Assembly (NCBI RefSeq): GCF_025154075.1
Contig: NZ_JAOAMU010000002.1
Location: forward strand, 186,001-250,000
Direction: 5' to 3'
Source of the DNA: Chryseobacterium herbae
Lineage (GTDB): Bacteria; Bacteroidota; Bacteroidia; Flavobacteriales; Weeksellaceae
DNA: 64,000 bases
Shown: positions 61,370-64,000 of the stretch, piece by piece
Numbering within the stretch: the stretch's first letter is position 1
How the letters are laid out: each line of letters opens with the position of its first letter
Made by a program: the position numbers and the translations under genes
Notes under the pieces: generated by a model
What the model was told of the DNA's origin: nothing
Databases searched by the model: none
The model's input: the letters and a program-made list of their open reading frames with translations, nothing else

Positions 61370-62995
61370 TTATTTCTTAATGAATTTGAGGATTTGTGAT
61401 CCACGATCGGTAGTGAGTTGCAATATATAATTTCCACTTGTTAAGGAACCGACATCGATATAATCTCTGTCCAGTACGTTTTGAAGTGCTATTCTTCCCG
61501 AGCTGTCAAAGATTTTGTAACTGCGGCCTCCTTTTAGATTTTTGATGTAAATGATTTGGTCTGCAGGATTGGGAAATAAAGTGACAGAATGAGTAGACTG
61601 TACATCCGATACCCCTAAAAATCTACATTCTCCTGCAACATCTCCTAACAATCCCCACCCTTTGTTAATAAGCGTATCCCTAAATGCCGAAACATCAGAA
61701 GAATAGGCGAACGGAGTAAGTGCTCCCAGCATGATATTATTAGGTGTATTTGAATTGATAGCCCAACCTCTCAGTGTTCTGCTGTAGTTGCTACAGTCCA
61801 TCCCGCTTTCAGAGATCATCCTAAATGCTGATGTTAAAGATGTTAGGTTCCAGACCTCGAGTGATTGATTGAAACTTGAAGCATTTGAAAATAAATAACT
61901 CATATTGGTTACATTATGAGTGTCCCATGTGTCCAGAGGCTGGTTGAAACTGCTGGCACTATCGAAAGAGGTATCCATATTGGTGACTTTACTCACATTC
62001 CATGTTTGCAAAGGCTGGTCAAAGGCTGTATTGCCATGAAATATATGTTCCATATTATTGACGTTTGAGGTGTCCCATGTAGCCAGAGATTGGTTAAATA
62101 CTGGAATGAAATGAAACATATAAGCTATATTTTTTACTTTGGAAACATTCCATTGATCCACTGGCTGATTGAAGGATTCGCATGACGCAAACATATAGGA
62201 CATGTCGGTTACATTGGAAACATTCCAGCTATTCAGATTTTGGTTGAATGCTTTTCTTACATTGAACATAAAACTCATGTTTTCTGCAGAAGAAGTATCC
62301 CAGGAGCCAATGGGTGGATTGAATAGATCCGTTGGCGTATTGATACCGACAGTAACAGAATATCCGAACATGGATCTGAAATTTTTAATTGTAGAGGTAT
62401 TCCAGCTAGCCATAGAAGGATTTCCGAAGAACTTGTGTGCATTGTGAAACATATAGGAAGCATCGGTGACTCCGGAGAGATCCGGTGCATCCGTTGCAGT
62501 CATGTTCATATTTTTACATTCCACAAAAGCTGCATTCATAGAATCCCAGTGAATTTTTCCCCACTGTTCGATGTCAACCAGTTTTTCTGCGCTGCCAAAA
62601 AGCTTCCACGAGGTTACAATGTGTTGAAAGACATAGGTATTTGGGGTTCCAAATTGCAGCTGTCTGAATGTTCCGTTTCCATTGCTGACTTTTAGTCTGT
62701 AAAACGTCGTTGAGGGATCGGGGTTTAACGGTGTTCCGAAATCTATGAGAATCTGTAGGGCAGAGGTGACATTCTGCAGGGTACCGGAATGTTGCGGATA
62801 TCCGACCTCTTCCCAGGTAATCGTGAAATTTTCTCCTTTCCCGGGAAACCATATTTGAGTGTTAGTTGCTGCAACCGGAGCATTAACGGGCGAGGAGACT
62901 GCATTAGGTTTCCAGATTGTAATAAATTCATCTTGGGCCTTAATACATTGAAATAATAATACTATTAGAATAAATGGTAGAATTTTTTTAATCAT
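61370..62995 (-). CDS. BspA-like leucine-rich surface protein with type IX sorting domain
   Basis: 541 residues. A signal peptide ends near QCIKAQ (residue 21). From about 175 to 420 lie eight to nine repeats of the DUF285/BspA kind, each about 25 residues, as in FNQNLNSWNVSNVTDMSYMFASC and FNQPLDTWDTHNVTNMSYLFSNA. A unique segment follows. Residues 470-541 form the type IX domain (LFPNPADQIIYI, SGNYILQL, FIKK end). Similar repeats mediate adhesion in oral Bacteroidetes and other hosts' bacteria; adhesion here is inferred. It may have been assembled by repeat expansion. Confidence 0.93.
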   Translation of the reverse strand: MIKKILPFILIVLLFQCIKAQDEFITIWKPNAVSSPVNAPVAATNTQIWFPGKGENFTITWEEVGYPQHSGTLQNVTSALQILIDFGTPLNPDPSTTFYRLKVSNGNGTFRQLQFGTPNTYVFQHIVTSWKLFGSAEKLVDIEQWGKIHWDSMNAAFVECKNMNMTATDAPDLSGVTDASYMFHNAHKFFGNPSMASWNTSTIKNFRSMFGYSVTVGINTPTDLFNPPIGSWDTSSAENMSFMFNVRKAFNQNLNSWNVSNVTDMSYMFASCESFNQPVDQWNVSKVKNIAYMFHFIPVFNQSLATWDTSNVNNMEHIFHGNTAFDQPLQTWNVSKVTNMDTSFDSASSFNQPLDTWDTHNVTNMSYLFSNASSFNQSLEVWNLTSLTSAFRMISESGMDCSNYSRTLRGWAINSNTPNNIMLGALTPFAYSSDVSAFRDTLINKGWGLLGDVAGECRFLGVSDVQSTHSVTLFPNPADQIIYIKNLKGGRSYKIFDSSGRIALQNVLDRDYIDVGSLTSGNYILQLTTDRGSQILKFIKK

Positions 62996-63093
62996 ATGTT
63001 AATATTTATTTGATAAATATATAAAAATTAATAAAAATCTGCAAATAGTGAATTATTGATTCGTATCTCTTACTTTTTTTAAAGATGAAATGA

Positions 63094-63121
63094 AAAAACG
63101 CTCCGTATGTTGGAGCGTTTT
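63094..63121 (-). terminator. Rho-independent terminator of yiaA
   Basis: aaaacgctcc / ggagcgtttt with a T-run on the minus strand lies just after the yiaA stop (63132). Confidence 0.9.
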
Positions 63122-63131
63122 AATTTTAATT

Positions 63132-63524
63132 TTATTCCTGGGTCATATTGTCCCGGGTGTTTTTCTGGACGGAAATAGCTCCGAAAAGGGCGAGGAGGAA
63201 TGCAAATGCATAAAACCCTTTCTCACTCGGAAGTATAGTGGCATTCCAAAGTCCGATAGCCAATAATACAATAGAAGAAAGTGTTGCAAACCAACAGATC
63301 CCATAATAGATATCCGTCACCTGAATGTTTTCTAATTTGTCACGAACCGCTTTCTGTAGAGAGACTACAGCAAAAAGACCGTACAAAAGGATGGTAAAAT
63401 AATATCCTTTTTCATTCAACAGCATTTCAGCCCTGGCAAGGCCTACGATGAAGCCTATCATTCCTGCTCCCAATGCTACCCAAGATGCGGCTACGAATGC
63501 ATTCGATACTCTTTGTTTTTTCAT
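63132..63524 (-). CDS. yiaA: YiaA/YiaB family inner membrane protein
   Basis: 130 residues with four membrane helices in two similar halves: VAASWVALGAGMIGFIVGL..AEMLLNEKGYYFTILLYGLFAVVSLQKAVRD and CWFATLSSIVLLAIGLWNATILPSEKGFYAFAFLLALFGAISVQKNTRD. The repeated E-K-G-[YF]-Y/A and SxQKxxRD ends are the YiaAB signature. The function is unknown. It is a single minus-strand gene. Confidence 0.92.
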   Translation of the reverse strand: MKKQRVSNAFVAASWVALGAGMIGFIVGLARAEMLLNEKGYYFTILLYGLFAVVSLQKAVRDKLENIQVTDIYYGICWFATLSSIVLLAIGLWNATILPSEKGFYAFAFLLALFGAISVQKNTRDNMTQE

Positions 63525-63639
63525 GTATTTTCTGTTTTATTTGAGAGGGCTAATATATTCATTTTTTATAAATATAGATCTGCCAAAAGGGAAATATGGG
63601 AAAAACCCGGAACAGAGGTCTTATTTGACTTTAAGTTTT

Positions 63640-63689
63640 GGCTAAAGCCGGTTGATTTTGTTTTATATAAAAACGGACTAAAGTCCGTT
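63640..63689. repeat. Pair of short palindromes (ggctaaagcc, aacggactaaagtccgtt)
   Basis: ggctaaagcc (63640-63649) and aacggact-aa-agtccgtt (63672-63689) each fold on themselves. I recall the GGCTAAAGCC / GGACTAAAGTCC pair as common between flavobacterial genes. No gene is present. Confidence 0.5.
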
Positions 63690-63756
63690 CCTATTGAATA
63701 CTTATAAGGATGATGATCCAAAACTCATAACTCATAATTCATCATTCAAAATTCCA

Positions 63757-63850
63757 CATCTTTCCCCTAGCCCCGATAGTAGCGGTTACCCCACAGCAGG
63801 AATGGTTAAGCATTGGCGCGAGGAGTATGAGCGGATAGCGGGAAACAGCT
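63757..63850 (+). ncRNA. Possible Flavo-1-like structured element
   Basis: cccctagccccgatagtagcgg near the 5' end and gagcggatagcgggaaacagctc near the 3' end form hairpin-capable blocks. I recall this pairing from intergenic RNA-like repeats in Flavobacteriia and think it may be the Rfam Flavo-1 motif; this could not be checked. The middle part (about 63781-63820) is variable. It lies just before the terminator of the next minus-strand gene. Confidence 0.4.
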
Positions 63851-63854
63851 CATA

Positions 63855-63879
63855 AAAAAACTCCCCAAATTGGAGAGCT
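63855..63879 (-). terminator. Terminator of the partial minus-strand gene
   Basis: On the minus strand CTCTCC and GGGGAG pair around AATTT, with one T-G wobble, and are followed by seven T residues. Confidence 0.75.
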
Positions 63880-63884
63880 TATTA

Positions 63885-64000
63885 TTATTGAGTAATATAT
63901 TCGTAATTATACTGAGCGGAAAGGCTTCCGTTGGCTTCTTTTGAGATCACCTGAACAGGTAAACCGTAGCTGTTGTACTGTATGGTGGAAGTTCTGGTTT
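63885..64000 (-). CDS. C-terminal end of an unknown protein (partial)
   Basis: The minus-strand frame enters from the right edge and stops at TAA (63887-63885). The last residues read TSTIQYNSYGLPVQVIS and AQYNYEYITQ. The YNSYGLP...YNYEY pattern resembles a YD-type repeat as found in Rhs-like or other beta-repeat surface proteins, but too little is visible to decide. A hairpin terminator follows. Confidence 0.6.
   Translation of the reverse strand, partial: TRTSTIQYNSYGLPVQVISKEANGSLSAQYNYEYITQ

Noticed and set aside
1-64000. tRNA, rRNA, CRISPR array, prophage or insertion sequence
   Set aside because: Intergenic regions were read for tRNA-like arms, regular spaced repeats, and integrase or transposase frames; none was seen. 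A covariance-model scan would be needed to exclude tRNAs fully.

Overview
The window looks like chromosome of a Chryseobacterium-type member of the Flavobacteriia (Bacteroidota). This rests on AT-rich DNA, A-rich upstream regions without Shine-Dalgarno sites, many -7 boxes of the form TAnnTTTG, three proteins with C-terminal type IX secretion sorting domains, a mevalonate-pathway decarboxylase, DUF4269/GSCFA/DUF1543 proteins typical of this group, and a multicore graspetide cluster of the chryseoviridin kind. Genus is inferred, not proven. No rRNA, tRNA, CRISPR array, prophage or insertion sequence was seen.

Layout. 1-13.4 kb: partial secreted protein, HD phosphohydrolase, thioesterase preceded by a cobalamin riboswitch, an SH3-like and a FN3/GEVED secreted protein, MutS2, GNAT and acyltransferase-3 genes, ung, a lipoprotein, DUF456, an MscS channel, pdxJ and an alpha/beta hydrolase. 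13.5-16.4 kb: the centrepiece, three graspetide precursor genes in tandem, a hairpin terminator, then two overlapping ATP-grasp ligase genes. 16.8-20.7 kb: NAD-dependent epimerase, acyl-CoA ligase and diphosphomevalonate decarboxylase. 21-30.8 kb: DUF2461, a cold-shock-type DEAD-box helicase, a DUF47-PiT phosphate pair, and an operon of polyprenyl synthetase, GSCFA, DUF4269, TatD and a polytopic membrane protein. 31-38.5 kb: a type IX-secreted subtilase, an RhlE helicase, and the minus-strand hpt-adk-obg group with two secreted proteins. 38.8-43.4 kb: an ABC-F protein, a lipase-like hydrolase and an AT-rich accessory unit DUF4238-parD-parE. 43.5-50.2 kb: purA, a membrane-anchored EEP phosphatase, NTF2-like and VOC proteins, TauE/SafE with DUF1634, DUF1543 and purK. 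50.3-57.2 kb: a minus-strand run of exported or membrane proteins of mostly unknown function around a KefB-like antiporter. 57.7-64 kb: EamA transporter, quinone-oxidoreductase-like enzyme divergent from an AraC regulator, purE, a BspA-like type IX surface protein, YiaA and a partial gene.

The genes fit together in several ways. PurE, purK, purA, adk and hpt give purine synthesis and salvage. The mevalonate decarboxylase and polyprenyl synthetase serve isoprenoids. The graspetide ligases should turn the three precursors into chains of small Thr/Ser-to-Asp rings ending in a microviridin-like cage, although no dedicated protease or exporter lies beside them.

Much of the non-coding DNA is structured. 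It holds two copies of a roughly 185-bp inverted-repeat element, twin GC-rich palindromes, a roughly 170-bp tandem duplication, and a set of locus-specific 'word' palindromes between genes. Family assignments were made by eye from sequence and remembered family features; no database search was run.
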